DNA from: Planctomycetota bacterium
GTDB lineage: Bacteria > Planctomycetota > UBA1135 > GCA-002686595
Direction of reading: 5' to 3'
DNA length: 40,628 nucleotides
Assembly: GCA_947484275.1 (NCBI GenBank)
Contig: CANKOY010000035.1
Span: forward strand, 1 to 40,628
Shown: piece by piece, positions 28,290 through 37,251 of the stretch
Numbering within the stretch: the stretch's first letter is position 1
How the letters are laid out: each line of letters opens with the position of its first letter
The notes under the pieces: model-generated
What the model was told of the DNA's origin: nothing
The model's input: the letters and a program-made list of their open reading frames with translations, nothing else
Databases searched by the model: none
Made by a program: the position numbers and the translations under genes

Positions 28290-30695
28290 TTACAGAAACT
28301 GCAGCGTGGCGATTTCGGCAGCGCGAAGGTCCAGAGTGATCTCGCTCCACGCCTGGTCCGCAGGGCCAAAGACCGCGGAACAGGGCGCGACGTCGAGCAT
28401 CTGCAGCACCTCCCCCAACGGGTCTGTGCGCGCTGCGCGCCGCAGCGCTCCGGCAACTCGCACCGTGACGCGCGCGGCCTGGCCAGCAAACTCCACCAGT
28501 CGCAGCGCGAACACGGTCTCACTGGGCGTGCCAAGGGGCCGGTTCAAGTGCTCGCGCGCCGCGGGAGGCTCGCGCCAGAACGCTGTGGCCAACACGTGCG
28601 CAGGCTTGATGTCCAGGGCGCCCATGCTCTCGGGCAGGCTCCCACCACCTCTGATTTCAGTGCTCTGTAGGAAACGCGGATTTCCAAGGGTGCACTCCGC
28701 CGCCAGCCGCACGCGCGCGGCGTCGTCCATGCCCGCGTGGGGCACGATCCACACATCGGCCATGAGCGATCCGTCGAAGGCGCCGGGCTCCAGCGGATCG
28801 GCGCTGGAGAGCAAGTGCTCCACGCCGCCATCCACACGCGTAAACGAGGGCGAACCGTCGTGGACGTACAACATCCCGCGCTTGCCGTCCGCGGCGGAGA
28901 TGTCGACGAAACGCAGTGCGGAGAACGATCGCGCGAGCACATCGGCTGCGGGGCTCACTGTCGTTTGAACGCTCGCGCGCCGCTCGCGTGTGGCGTGAGC
29001 CTCGATCGCGCCAACGCCGTAGGGATGATCGACGCGCAAGCGGGCGTCGGCCCCCAGGCGCGGGCGCAGGGCAAATCGCAGTCCCGCGCCGGCTCCGGCG
29101 TCGGGCTCTGGCAACTGCTCGGCCTGGAAGCGCACCCACACGGCGTCGAACAACGGCTCGATCGCCACTTGAATCGTCAGCGTCGCGCCGCCGCGCGCCA
29201 CGCGGCGAATCGTGACCTCATCCGTCTCCTCTTCTTCGGTCGAGGCTCTGGTCACTTCGACTTCGCTGAAACGTTCTTCGCGGCCTCCGCGCACGAGCGA
29301 CAGATCCAGCAGCGGCCCCTCCTGACCCAGGAGGCCCTCGGGAAATTCACGGGTGGAAATCTGCTCGATCACGCCGCGCCGGCGATCGATTTCGACCCGC
29401 AGCCGACCGCGCACGAGCGCGATGCGATCGTCGTTCTCGCGCACGCGCACGCGGCCGAGCGGCGTGGTGTCCAGTGCGTAGGGATCGACGACCCGATAGC
29501 CGAAGGCCGGAACGGCGCGCGCCACGCCGCTGTCGTGCAGCACATCGCGAGTCCAGCCCAGGGGGTTGAGGACCAGGTGGCCGCCTTCGAGGCCCTGAAC
29601 GTTGCGTCCGAGGTGGAACAAGGCGCGCTCGTGAACTTCCTGTGCCAAAGCCAACGAACGCTCGATCGAACACTCGGCCACCGGCGCAAGGCGCTCCTCG
29701 CGCGAGCTGATGGAGTGGTGCTGCGCCACGCACAACTCGCGCCAGGATTCTTCGAGCTCCCAGGCGGGCCAGGCGGCCAAGGCATGGTCTGCGCCCGGCA
29801 AACGACCGAGCAGTGCCTGGGTCGATTCGGCGGCGAGCAGTTGCTCTTCGCACCAGGCGACACTGCGCAGCAGGATGTCGCCATTCTTCGCGGGCGCGTC
29901 ACCGTGAAAAAATGCGTCGCTGGCGTACGTGACTGTGCCGTCCCGAGGTTCTGCCGACCTATCCCCGGCAAGAGCACTGAAGGCGAGCGGAACGTATTCG
30001 ACGCGCGGGTCAGCGCGCAGGGCATCGAGGCGTCTCCAGAATTCCGCAGCACGGCCGTCGAGGGGCACCCAGGCCAGAAGCACTGCGGGTTCGTCCCCAG
30101 CAAGGGCCGCCTGCAACTCGGCATCGAATACGCCGCGGTCGAAGGCCATGGAGAGCGCGCTGGCGCTGAAGGTCGAGAGCCGCGTCCCATCGGGCCCGTT
30201 CCAGGTCAGTCGCGCGCGCGATTCCGTGGGCGGCACGGCCGAAAACTCCTCACTGGCTGGCACAAGGCCCAGGGCTTCGCCCCCCATGGCGCCGATAATT
30301 TGGGGCAGCTGCGGGTGGACGCACGGGCCGCCCTCCCAAATCGCGCGCACGGAGCAGTTGAGCAAGCGTCGCAGTGCGCGCGCACCGAGCACGCGCTGGC
30401 GCAGATTCGACTCACCTCCGTGAAGCGACGCACTGGGCTGCGCGTAGCTTGCGCCGGTCAGCTCCACGCGCCGCTCGCCGATGGCCGAGCGCAGACGCCC
30501 GAGCACCGAGGGCGAACGCGCGGCAAGTTCCTCAAGGCCGCGCGCATCGAAATCGAGGGCACAGGTCGCGCCGTGTCGCGCCTCGCACTCCAGGGCGACG
30601 TCCAGGGCCCGCTCGAGGACGTTCTCGACCGCGGCCCACTGCGACCCGGTCCAATGTGCGTGGACGCCAAGGACCACGCGAAGCGGTTTGCCCAT
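28290..30695 (-). CDS. GH38 (alpha-mannosidase)-like protein with catalytic residues replaced
   Basis: This 801-aa protein has the layout of family 38 glycoside hydrolases: an N-terminal catalytic-like domain (~1-285), a helical middle (to ~365) and a C-terminal beta-sandwich region (~375-800). Landmarks can be aligned by eye: VHAHWTGSQW (11-20) with HSHNDPGW, IWEGGPCVHPQLPQIIGAMG (119-138) with the nucleophile segment W-Q-x-D, and QHHSIS (325-330) with HHDAITGT. In each, the key Asp is replaced (T16, G123, S328), while H14 and H326-H327 remain. Normal mannosidase activity is therefore unlikely. No signal peptide is visible. The start lies 47 bases after the STT3-like gene stop. Confidence 0.65.
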   Translation of the reverse strand: MGKPLRVVLGVHAHWTGSQWAAVENVLERALDVALECEARHGATCALDFDARGLEELAARSPSVLGRLRSAIGERRVELTGASYAQPSASLHGGESNLRQRVLGARALRRLLNCSVRAIWEGGPCVHPQLPQIIGAMGGEALGLVPASEEFSAVPPTESRARLTWNGPDGTRLSTFSASALSMAFDRGVFDAELQAALAGDEPAVLLAWVPLDGRAAEFWRRLDALRADPRVEYVPLAFSALAGDRSAEPRDGTVTYASDAFFHGDAPAKNGDILLRSVAWCEEQLLAAESTQALLGRLPGADHALAAWPAWELEESWRELCVAQHHSISSREERLAPVAECSIERSLALAQEVHERALFHLGRNVQGLEGGHLVLNPLGWTRDVLHDSGVARAVPAFGYRVVDPYALDTTPLGRVRVRENDDRIALVRGRLRVEIDRRRGVIEQISTREFPEGLLGQEGPLLDLSLVRGGREERFSEVEVTRASTEEEETDEVTIRRVARGGATLTIQVAIEPLFDAVWVRFQAEQLPEPDAGAGAGLRFALRPRLGADARLRVDHPYGVGAIEAHATRERRASVQTTVSPAADVLARSFSALRFVDISAADGKRGMLYVHDGSPSFTRVDGGVEHLLSSADPLEPGAFDGSLMADVWIVPHAGMDDAARVRLAAECTLGNPRFLQSTEIRGGGSLPESMGALDIKPAHVLATAFWREPPAAREHLNRPLGTPSETVFALRLVEFAGQAARVTVRVAGALRRAARTDPLGEVLQMLDVAPCSAVFGPADQAWSEITLDLRAAEIATLQFL

Positions 30696-30742
30696 GGATG
30701 CAACATAGCCGCGCAGCGCGCCGGGCCCAACGACTCAAACGA

Positions 30743-32401
30743 TCAACGGGCGCCCATGGTCGGAACCCCGCGCTCCGGCACGCGCAACTTCGTGCGCCAG
30801 ACCGCCAATTCGGCCGGACCATCGTCCGCGACCGCGTTGGGCACACGACGCAGGAGCACGAAGCCCTCGGCGACATTTTCCGTCAGCATTTGGCGCAGTG
30901 CGGAGCCTGCCGACTCCTGGTCGTCCGGTCGACGTCCGGCGAGCTCCCTGAGCTTTGCGATGTGCTCCAAATCGCGCCGTTCGACGACCACATAGCCCGC
31001 CCCCAACTCGATCGCGCGCTGGGCCATGGATTCCGTGGTTTCCGCCAGCAGAACGGCGGCAGCTTGGCGCGCGCTGTCGCTGATCTGCGCGCCGGGCAGC
31101 AGACCGCCCACGACCGGGCGCCGTGCGTGGAACACGATCGAGCCCGCGGCCCTCGGATTGGCCAGGATCGCGTATTGCTGGCGCGCCATCGGGTGGTTCC
31201 AAGCGCCGCTGGGAGCTGTGGCCTGCCGCAGCTCGCGCAGCACGTGAGTCGACGCAGACCCGCGAACGTCGCGCGCGCCAAAACCAAGAGCGATCGCAAG
31301 GCCAGCGGCTGAGCAGAGCAGCAGAACGCGGCGAGCGAGCCTTCGTTCGCCTTCGAACCACAGCCATTGCGCGCACCAGACCGCAGCGACACCGGCCGGG
31401 GCCATTGGCGCAAGTTCGAAGCGCGTGTCGATCGTGCGCAAGGCGAAGCAGAGCACGAGCACGACCGCGAGCACGCCGCGCCCAGTGTGCGCGGGGGCGA
31501 CGAACAGGAGCCAAGCGATCAACGCGACGCAGGCAACGTCGAGCGAGAGCTCCTGGAGCCTCAGCCCCGCGCTGGATGGGAGGAATCCCAACTCAGGCCA
31601 AGGCGTCGCGGACACCGGCCAGGGCGTGCGCAGCATCGACACGATCAAGGTCGTAGCTACGAAGAAGATCGCGGTCCGCAACGCGTTGCGCGGCGCCGGG
31701 CTCTGCTCCTGGCGCGCCACGAGTCCAAGCGCCACCAGCGGCGCGATCAGCGTGGGCCAGGCAAAGGGATCGTTCGCCAGGGCAAGCCCAGCGAGGAATC
31801 CCAGGCCGATGGCGACGCCGATCTGGTCCCCGAGATCGCGCGGTCGCCTGAGCCACGCAGCTCCGGCCAGGACAATCGGGCACAGCATGAGCCCCCAGGG
31901 CGCGGCGCTGACGGATCCGACCTCGCTATGGGGCCAGAGTGCAACTGCGCTCCAGGCCGCTGCCGCCACGAGCGCGAGTGTGAATCTACTCCTGCCTGGA
32001 AGCGCGGATTCGCCCGCGCCTCGCGCAAGCCTCGCACCCGCAAAGCACAGCGCCGCAGCGGCGATCCAGCTCTGCACCAAGAGCAAGCGCCGCGCACCGC
32101 GCGCCAGGGCGTCTTCGTCAAGCACGCCATTTTCGATGTGGATGGCCTCGGCCGGCAACAGTCGCGCCAGGGCAAACGCGGTGGCCGCGGGAGCAAAGGC
32201 GCCGTAGGGAACGTCCGCTCCCGCGTTCAGGTCGAGCATGCCGTCGCGCAGGGGACTCTCCCCGGACCACAGGACGAGCTCGCACATGCGCATGCGATAC
32301 GCGGCGCTGTCCTCGCGCAGGTCGGCGACCCCCGCCGTGAACGCGGGCCACGGGGTAAACCACAGGCCCAAGGCGATCAGACACGCCGCGAGCGACTTCA
32401 C
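30743..32401 (-). CDS. Polytopic membrane protein, STT3/GT-C glycosyltransferase-like
   Basis: This 552-aa protein has about 10-11 hydrophobic segments up to residue ~365, then a soluble C-terminal domain of ~185 residues. The first loop, with DSAAYRMRM followed by LDLNAGADVPYGAFAPAATA, resembles the first outer loop of STT3/PglB oligosaccharyltransferases (DxYYHxR, then D-P-x-L-N-x-P-x-G). The C-terminal SIVFHARRPVVGG and AGYVVVERRD also recall that family. The DHH/WWDYG-type motifs are not evident, so a distant or altered relative is more likely than a true oligosaccharyltransferase. The GTG start overlaps the upstream stop (GTGA). Confidence 0.5.
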   Translation of the reverse strand: MKSLAACLIALGLWFTPWPAFTAGVADLREDSAAYRMRMCELVLWSGESPLRDGMLDLNAGADVPYGAFAPAATAFALARLLPAEAIHIENGVLDEDALARGARRLLLVQSWIAAAALCFAGARLARGAGESALPGRSRFTLALVAAAAWSAVALWPHSEVGSVSAAPWGLMLCPIVLAGAAWLRRPRDLGDQIGVAIGLGFLAGLALANDPFAWPTLIAPLVALGLVARQEQSPAPRNALRTAIFFVATTLIVSMLRTPWPVSATPWPELGFLPSSAGLRLQELSLDVACVALIAWLLFVAPAHTGRGVLAVVLVLCFALRTIDTRFELAPMAPAGVAAVWCAQWLWFEGERRLARRVLLLCSAAGLAIALGFGARDVRGSASTHVLRELRQATAPSGAWNHPMARQQYAILANPRAAGSIVFHARRPVVGGLLPGAQISDSARQAAAVLLAETTESMAQRAIELGAGYVVVERRDLEHIAKLRELAGRRPDDQESAGSALRQMLTENVAEGFVLLRRVPNAVADDGPAELAVWRTKLRVPERGVPTMGAR

Positions 32402-33825
32402 TTAGGCGCCTTGGTGCCGGCGAATAGCAACTTCTCGAGGGGCGCGAGCGCGGCCTCGAGCCGCGCTGGCAGTTCGAAATCGGCGATCAGCGGCAGCGAC
32501 GCAGAGTCGATCCACCAGCTGCGCTCGTCGAGCTTGGCTTCCGCGAGACTTGCGCGCCCGCCCGGTGCAAGAATCAGTCGCGGCATGGGACCGAGCAGCG
32601 TCGTGGGATCCTCGACCACGACGCAGGTCGAAAGCACCTCGGCCGCGTAGGGACGTTCGCTTGCTCCGTGGAAGGCCATGGCCAACCTGCCGAGCGAATC
32701 ACCGCGCGTGACGCACACGATCGGTCCCCGCTCCCCCGCGGCCTCCAGCTTCGCCGTGATGCGCGCGAACAACGCTGCGGTGCTGCCTTCCTTGCCAGCG
32801 CCCCCGGGAATGTGGGTCGAGAGCACGCGCCAGCCCGATAGCCGCGACCACTCCTTGCGCGACAGACTCGCTTCGGCGGGCTCAGCGGTCGGTGCGAGGA
32901 GCAACAGCGTCCCCCGCGCTTCGCCCGGCGGGTCTCGGCGCCAAATCCAACGCGGGCTACCGTCCGCGCTTTCGAATGCGAAGGCCCAGGGGTAGGCACC
33001 GTGGTCTCCTGTGCGACCCTCCAGGCGCGCCAGTTGCTCCGCGGCACTAACGCGCGCGAGGGTGTGCAGGCCGCGCTGGGTGAGGATCGACATCCAGACT
33101 GCCAGGGGCATGCGCGGGTCGGTCGGGTCCTCGAGGTCATCGAACTGTGCGTGCGCGCGGGCTTCGAGATCGTCGACGCACTCGACTTGGGTGCCCGCGC
33201 GGCGCGCGGACACTCCATTGCGCTCGATTTCGATTGCAAGCGACCAAGATCCAGGCGCGTGTCCGGGCAGGGGCAGTTCAACAGCGAAGCCCTTGGGCCC
33301 GAACACTTCGGGTCCGACGCTGCCGCGATAGCCCAGATGCTGAGCTCCGTCGGGCCCTGTCCAAAGAAGTGAAAGCGTCCCCCCCATGGAAGCCGGAGGC
33401 ATGTAGAGCGACGCGACTTCGACGCGCATGAGGCGTCCCGCGCGGGCCGCGGCGCCTTCGAAGACCCCCGGCGCTGGTTCGAGTTCGAAGGCGTCCACCA
33501 GGGCCTGCAGGCGCTCGCGTGCGAGCAATTGTTCGGCGTCGAGACCCTCGGGCTGCGGCGCCAGTGCGGCCATGGCGCGCGCGACGGTCTGCGAATCACT
33601 GGGAGCGTCGCTGGCGCTGCCCGGTGTGCGCAGGCGTTCGAGCATCAGTATTGCGCGAGCGCGGGCCTCTTCCCCTGCGGCGGCATAGGCGTCGAAGAAC
33701 GCAAGTTCGCGCTCGATGCGCGCCACGCGAAAGTGCGCGTCCAGGGCGAGTTCCAAAGGCGTGCTGGCCTCGAACTCCACGGTTTGCGCCTGCAGCGTCA
33801 GGGCGCAGAAGATCGCGAGCATCAT
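32398..33825 (-). CDS. Secreted protein of unknown function, possibly alpha/beta-hydrolase-like
   Basis: I do not recognise this 475-aa protein. It has a short signal-like N-terminus (MMLAIFCALTLQAQ). A helical stretch with many Arg/Glu (~25-120) comes first, then a beta-rich part (~125-215) with RLMRVEVASLYMPPASMGGT. The C-terminal half (~275-475) alternates strands and helices: TLLLLAPTAEP, WRVLSTHIPGG, GPIVCVTRGDSLGRLAMAFH. That resembles an alpha/beta-hydrolase, but the nucleophile-elbow position reads TRGDS rather than GxSxG. ATGA overlaps the upstream gene stop, so it is coupled to the Cys-rich gene before it. Confidence 0.6.
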   Translation of the reverse strand: MMLAIFCALTLQAQTVEFEASTPLELALDAHFRVARIERELAFFDAYAAAGEEARARAILMLERLRTPGSASDAPSDSQTVARAMAALAPQPEGLDAEQLLARERLQALVDAFELEPAPGVFEGAAARAGRLMRVEVASLYMPPASMGGTLSLLWTGPDGAQHLGYRGSVGPEVFGPKGFAVELPLPGHAPGSWSLAIEIERNGVSARRAGTQVECVDDLEARAHAQFDDLEDPTDPRMPLAVWMSILTQRGLHTLARVSAAEQLARLEGRTGDHGAYPWAFAFESADGSPRWIWRRDPPGEARGTLLLLAPTAEPAEASLSRKEWSRLSGWRVLSTHIPGGAGKEGSTAALFARITAKLEAAGERGPIVCVTRGDSLGRLAMAFHGASERPYAAEVLSTCVVVEDPTTLLGPMPRLILAPGGRASLAEAKLDERSWWIDSASLPLIADFELPARLEAALAPLEKLLFAGTKAPK

Positions 33826-34997
33826 TGTTTGGGATAGGTCTCGAGCACCCAGGCTTTCCAGGCGCTCTCCAATTCAAGCGGCGATAGCCCGAAGGTCGTT
33901 TCGAGCGCCTCGCGCACGGGCACCTTCGTCCGCAGCCGCTTGCCGAGTTGATCGAACTTGCCGGGCTCGCGCTGCAACAGGTAATCGACCACGCTCATGG
34001 CCACGGCGTGCTCAGGCAGTTCCAGTTGATCCGTGTTGCGCTGCAGCACGTCCGACAGCGGCGGCGACTTGCCCTCCGCGATCATCTTGCGCATCGCGAC
34101 CTTGTACTTGCCGCCCTTGAAATCAGCGTTCGAGTTCTGCTCCTCGTAGCAGTAATTGTCGCAGATGCCGAAAATGCGATCCTCGAAGTAGTGTGCCAGC
34201 CCCTCATCGGCCCACCCCCCCTTCAGGTTCCCGATCCACTGACTGGGCGCTTCATGCGCAAACAAAAGGTGCGTGACGCTGTGCACGATGTTGCGGTGCA
34301 GGCGCTCGTCGGTGGTGAAGAACTGGCGATTGCCGCAGACCGAGTACGCCGACTCGGAGCCCATCAATTTCACTCCGTTGCGCGAACCTTGTTGGCAGAA
34401 GCGCAGCGTCGCTTCCTCCTGGTCGCCGGGCAGCCACCAGACGAACACCTTCTGGCGCTTGACGATGTCGCCCGGGCGCGCCTTCAGCGCGTCGATGTAG
34501 AGCGCGAACAACTGCTCCAGTCGATCGAGATAGAGATGCGTGAGTTCATGGGCGCCGAGCGAGCGCTTCTCCACCTTGAGGCTGTCGATTTCCCACACCA
34601 AGGTGAAGTGCTTGGAGGCGGCCTTGCGCAATTTTCGGCCCATTTCCGCGTCGTATTTTTCCAGCGCGACCCGCAGGCCGTCCTGCTGCGCGAGCTTGGC
34701 GGCCAATTCCTTTTCGACGGGCGGATTCTCGCAGTCCTTGCAGTCCAAGAACGCAGCGCCCTTGCAAACGGAGCAGTCGGCGACATAGCTGCAAAACTCC
34801 GCGCCTTTTTCCCAGGGGCACTCTTCCTTGGGATGCTCGGGGCACACCAACATCCCGGTGGACTTGCAGGACTTGCAGGCCACGACCTGGGGCGGTCCGA
34901 CGGGAGCCTGGGCCGTGGCGCTCGGCGCCACGTGGAATGCGAGCGACGCGCAAAGAAAGAACGCGCCGGACAACGCCAGAGTCCAGGGCGCGCCCAC
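33822..34997 (-). CDS. Secreted Cys-rich protein with degenerate metallopeptidase-like domain
   Basis: This 391-aa protein has a signal peptide (~1-30). A zinc-ribbon-like stretch (C41, C44, C52, C60, C69, C75, C78, C86, C89; DnaJ-type CxxC spacing such as CKSCKSTGMLVC) follows. The C-terminal domain resembles gluzincin-like DUF1570 proteins: VHSVTHLLFAHEAP (238-251) then GGWADEGLAHYFED, where WxxEGLA normally gives the third zinc ligand (E265). The active-site Glu of HExxH is missing: H239-S-V-T-H243. A separate HELTH occurs at 150-154, outside the expected place. The start is GTG, two bases after the ftcD stop. A binding or scaffold role is inferred. Confidence 0.6.
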   Translation of the reverse strand: MGAPWTLALSGAFFLCASLAFHVAPSATAQAPVGPPQVVACKSCKSTGMLVCPEHPKEECPWEKGAEFCSYVADCSVCKGAAFLDCKDCENPPVEKELAAKLAQQDGLRVALEKYDAEMGRKLRKAASKHFTLVWEIDSLKVEKRSLGAHELTHLYLDRLEQLFALYIDALKARPGDIVKRQKVFVWWLPGDQEEATLRFCQQGSRNGVKLMGSESAYSVCGNRQFFTTDERLHRNIVHSVTHLLFAHEAPSQWIGNLKGGWADEGLAHYFEDRIFGICDNYCYEEQNSNADFKGGKYKVAMRKMIAEGKSPPLSDVLQRNTDQLELPEHAVAMSVVDYLLQREPGKFDQLGKRLRTKVPVREALETTFGLSPLELESAWKAWVLETYPKQ

Positions 34998-34999
34998 GG

Positions 35000-35893
35000 C
35001 TAGAGCAACTCCTCGACGATTTGACGCTTGGGATCGAAGCCGCGCAAGTTGATGCGCGCGGCCGTGCCCGGCCCCATGGCCGCGCGCGGTGCGAGGCCGA
35101 CGAGTTCACTCTCGCGCAGTTTCAATCCGCGCGCCGCGGCGAGACGTTCGATCTCTGCGTAGACGCGCTCGAGTCCCGTGCGCTCGAAGTCGCATACGTT
35201 CATGCTCACTTGGGCGCACTGCAGATCATCGAGGAAGAAGCCCATGGCCTTGATACCCGGAAGTCCGCCGTCCTTCTCGCGGATCAACTTGGCGATCTCC
35301 TTGGCTGCGGCGACATCGGTGCTCTCCAAATTGACGTTGAAGGCAATCAGGAAGCGCCGCGCGCCGATGACAGTAGCACCGGCCGACGGATGAAGTTGCG
35401 CAGGACCGCGGTCGGGCGCGCGCTCCGCATCCACGGCGATTGCGTCGCGCAGTTTCTCAAACCCGATGTTGCGCACGTTGGGGAGGTTGCGCCGCTCCGG
35501 GCGCAGGGCCGCGGCCTCGTAGAAGTACACAGGGATCTTGAGCTCCCGTGCCACGCGCTCGCCAACTTCGTGGGCAATCTCCACGCAGCGCTCGAGACTC
35601 ACGTCGGCCACGGGCACAAAGGGCACCACATCGCTGGCCCCGATGCGCGGATGTTCGCCGGAGTGCTCGCGCAGGTCGATCTCGCGCGCTGCGCACTGGA
35701 TCGCGCGGAATGCCGCTTCGCCCACGTGCCGGTCCGAGCCCACGAACGTCACTACGGCGCGGTTGTGGCCGGCGTCCATGGAACGATCGATGACGCGCAC
35801 ACCGGGCGCAGTGGCTAGGGCGGAAACGATGCGCTCGACCACTTCGGGCCGGCGGCCTTCGCTGAAGTTGGGCACACACTCGACGATGGCCAT
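35000..35893 (-). CDS. ftcD: Glutamate formimidoyltransferase (FtcD)
   Basis: This 297-aa enzyme moves the formimino group of N-formimino-L-glutamate to tetrahydrofolate, the last step of one histidine breakdown route. Signatures are VPNFSEGRRPEVVE at the N-terminus, HSGEHPRIGASDVVPFVP (77-94) with the catalytic-type His81, and RFLIAFNVNLESTD. It is the transferase alone, without the cyclodeaminase domain fused in animals. The frame is open 68 codons further upstream into hutI, but the ATG at 35893 begins at the family N-terminus and has AAGGA in front. hutI is 25 bases upstream. Confidence 0.93.
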   Translation of the reverse strand: MAIVECVPNFSEGRRPEVVERIVSALATAPGVRVIDRSMDAGHNRAVVTFVGSDRHVGEAAFRAIQCAAREIDLREHSGEHPRIGASDVVPFVPVADVSLERCVEIAHEVGERVARELKIPVYFYEAAALRPERRNLPNVRNIGFEKLRDAIAVDAERAPDRGPAQLHPSAGATVIGARRFLIAFNVNLESTDVAAAKEIAKLIREKDGGLPGIKAMGFFLDDLQCAQVSMNVCDFERTGLERVYAEIERLAAARGLKLRESELVGLAPRAAMGPGTAARINLRGFDPKRQIVEELL

Positions 35894-35918
35894 GTAGAGA
35901 CTGTCCTTGCAGCAGAGA

Positions 35919-37214
35919 TTATTGGGGCCCAGGGAGTCGGCGCACGCGCTCGCCGCCGCGAACCACGCGTCCGCCCACGAGCACGGCGCGCACCGGACTG
36001 GATCCAAACCCGCTGACCAATTGGCGCAGGTTCGCGCAGGAGAAGATAACCAGATCCGCGCGCTTGCCAGCCTCCACGGAACCGATCTCGGCGCCACGGC
36101 CCAGGGAACAGGCGGGATTGAGCGTCGCGGCAGTGAGGCACTCGGCCGCGGACATGCGGTAGCGCAGGGCGGCCCAGGTCATGATCTCGGCCAGATTTTG
36201 CTGGGGACAACTGCCCGGGTTGTAGTCGGCGGAAATCGCCACCGCGAGCCCCGCATCGATCATTGACCGCGCCGGTGCTTCGCGTTCGACGCGCAGGTAC
36301 AGCGGAACCAGCGGGCAGAGCACGGGCACCACCGCGCTCTCCGCCAGGGCGCGAATTCCGCGTTCGCTGACGAACTCAAGATGGTCGGCGCTGGCGGCGC
36401 CTAGCTCCGCAGCCAACTCCGCGCCGCCCAGGGCCGAGAGTTGATCGACGTGCATGCGAATGCCAAGGCCCAGGGCGCGCGCGCGCTCCATCAACAGGCG
36501 CGATTGATCCAGATCGAAGACGTGACTCTCGGTGAAAACGTCCGCGTACTCCGCCAGCCCTGACTCGGCCACGCGCGGAAGACACTCGTTGAGCAAGAGC
36601 TCAATGTAGGCGGGCCTGCGCCCGCGGAATTCCTCGGGCGTCTCGTGGGCGCCGAGGAACGTAGGCACGATGTCGAGGATGTTCCGCGCGCGCGCCGCGG
36701 CAAGCACCTCCAGCGACTTCATCTCAGCTTCGAGCGACAATCCGTAACCGGACTTGGCTTCGACCGTCGTCGTGCCGAAGTCGACGAAGCGCTCGAGACG
36801 CGGCAAAAGAAATTCCAGCAGGCGCTCCTTCGAGGCCGCGCGCACGCCGCGCACGCTGGAAAGGATGCCGCCACCGCGCTCGGCGATCTCTACGTAGCTC
36901 GCGCCCTGGGTGCGCAGTTCGAATTCGTCCTCGCGGCCCTGCGCGAACACTGGATGAGAGTGGGCATCGACGAAACCCGGCAAAAGGAGCCCACCTGCGG
37001 CGTCGAGCTCGGCGCGTGCAGCAAATTCGCGTCGCAGACGCTCCGTGGGACCCGCGGCCACGATCCGACCGCCGTCCACAGCTACGGCGGCATCCGCGAG
37101 ACACAGGATCCGGCCCAGGTCCGCTCCGCCGCGCGCGGTGCTCCCCGTCGGCGTGCAGAGCTCTCCCGCGGAATGGACGAGCAGGTCGATCGGACGGCGC
37201 GCGGGAGCGTTCAC
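35919..37214 (-). CDS. hutI: Imidazolonepropionase (HutI)
   Basis: This 431-aa amidohydrolase opens the imidazolone ring to give N-formimino-L-glutamate. Metal ligands fit H85 and H87 (DAHSHPVF), H255 (RMHVDQLSALG) and D330 (ISADYNPGS). EAKSGYGLSLEAEMKSLE (152-169) is the substrate-binding signature of HutI. The start appears to be GTG at 37214. It precedes ftcD, so the product of one enzyme feeds the next. hutH and hutU are absent from the window. An ECF sigma gene lies 37 bases upstream. Confidence 0.93.
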   Translation of the reverse strand: MNAPARRPIDLLVHSAGELCTPTGSTARGGADLGRILCLADAAVAVDGGRIVAAGPTERLRREFAARAELDAAGGLLLPGFVDAHSHPVFAQGREDEFELRTQGASYVEIAERGGGILSSVRGVRAASKERLLEFLLPRLERFVDFGTTTVEAKSGYGLSLEAEMKSLEVLAAARARNILDIVPTFLGAHETPEEFRGRRPAYIELLLNECLPRVAESGLAEYADVFTESHVFDLDQSRLLMERARALGLGIRMHVDQLSALGGAELAAELGAASADHLEFVSERGIRALAESAVVPVLCPLVPLYLRVEREAPARSMIDAGLAVAISADYNPGSCPQQNLAEIMTWAALRYRMSAAECLTAATLNPACSLGRGAEIGSVEAGKRADLVIFSCANLRQLVSGFGSSPVRAVLVGGRVVRGGERVRRLPGPQ

Positions 37215-37251
37215 GCAGGCAGGGTAGCGACGGCCGCCCCTTGCGGCGCCA

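Noticed and set aside
28737..30995. A 752-codon + strand frame opposite the GH38-like gene
   Set aside because: Low-complexity composition, no ribosome binding site or domain; the minus frame has GH38 landmarks and tight spacing with neighbours.
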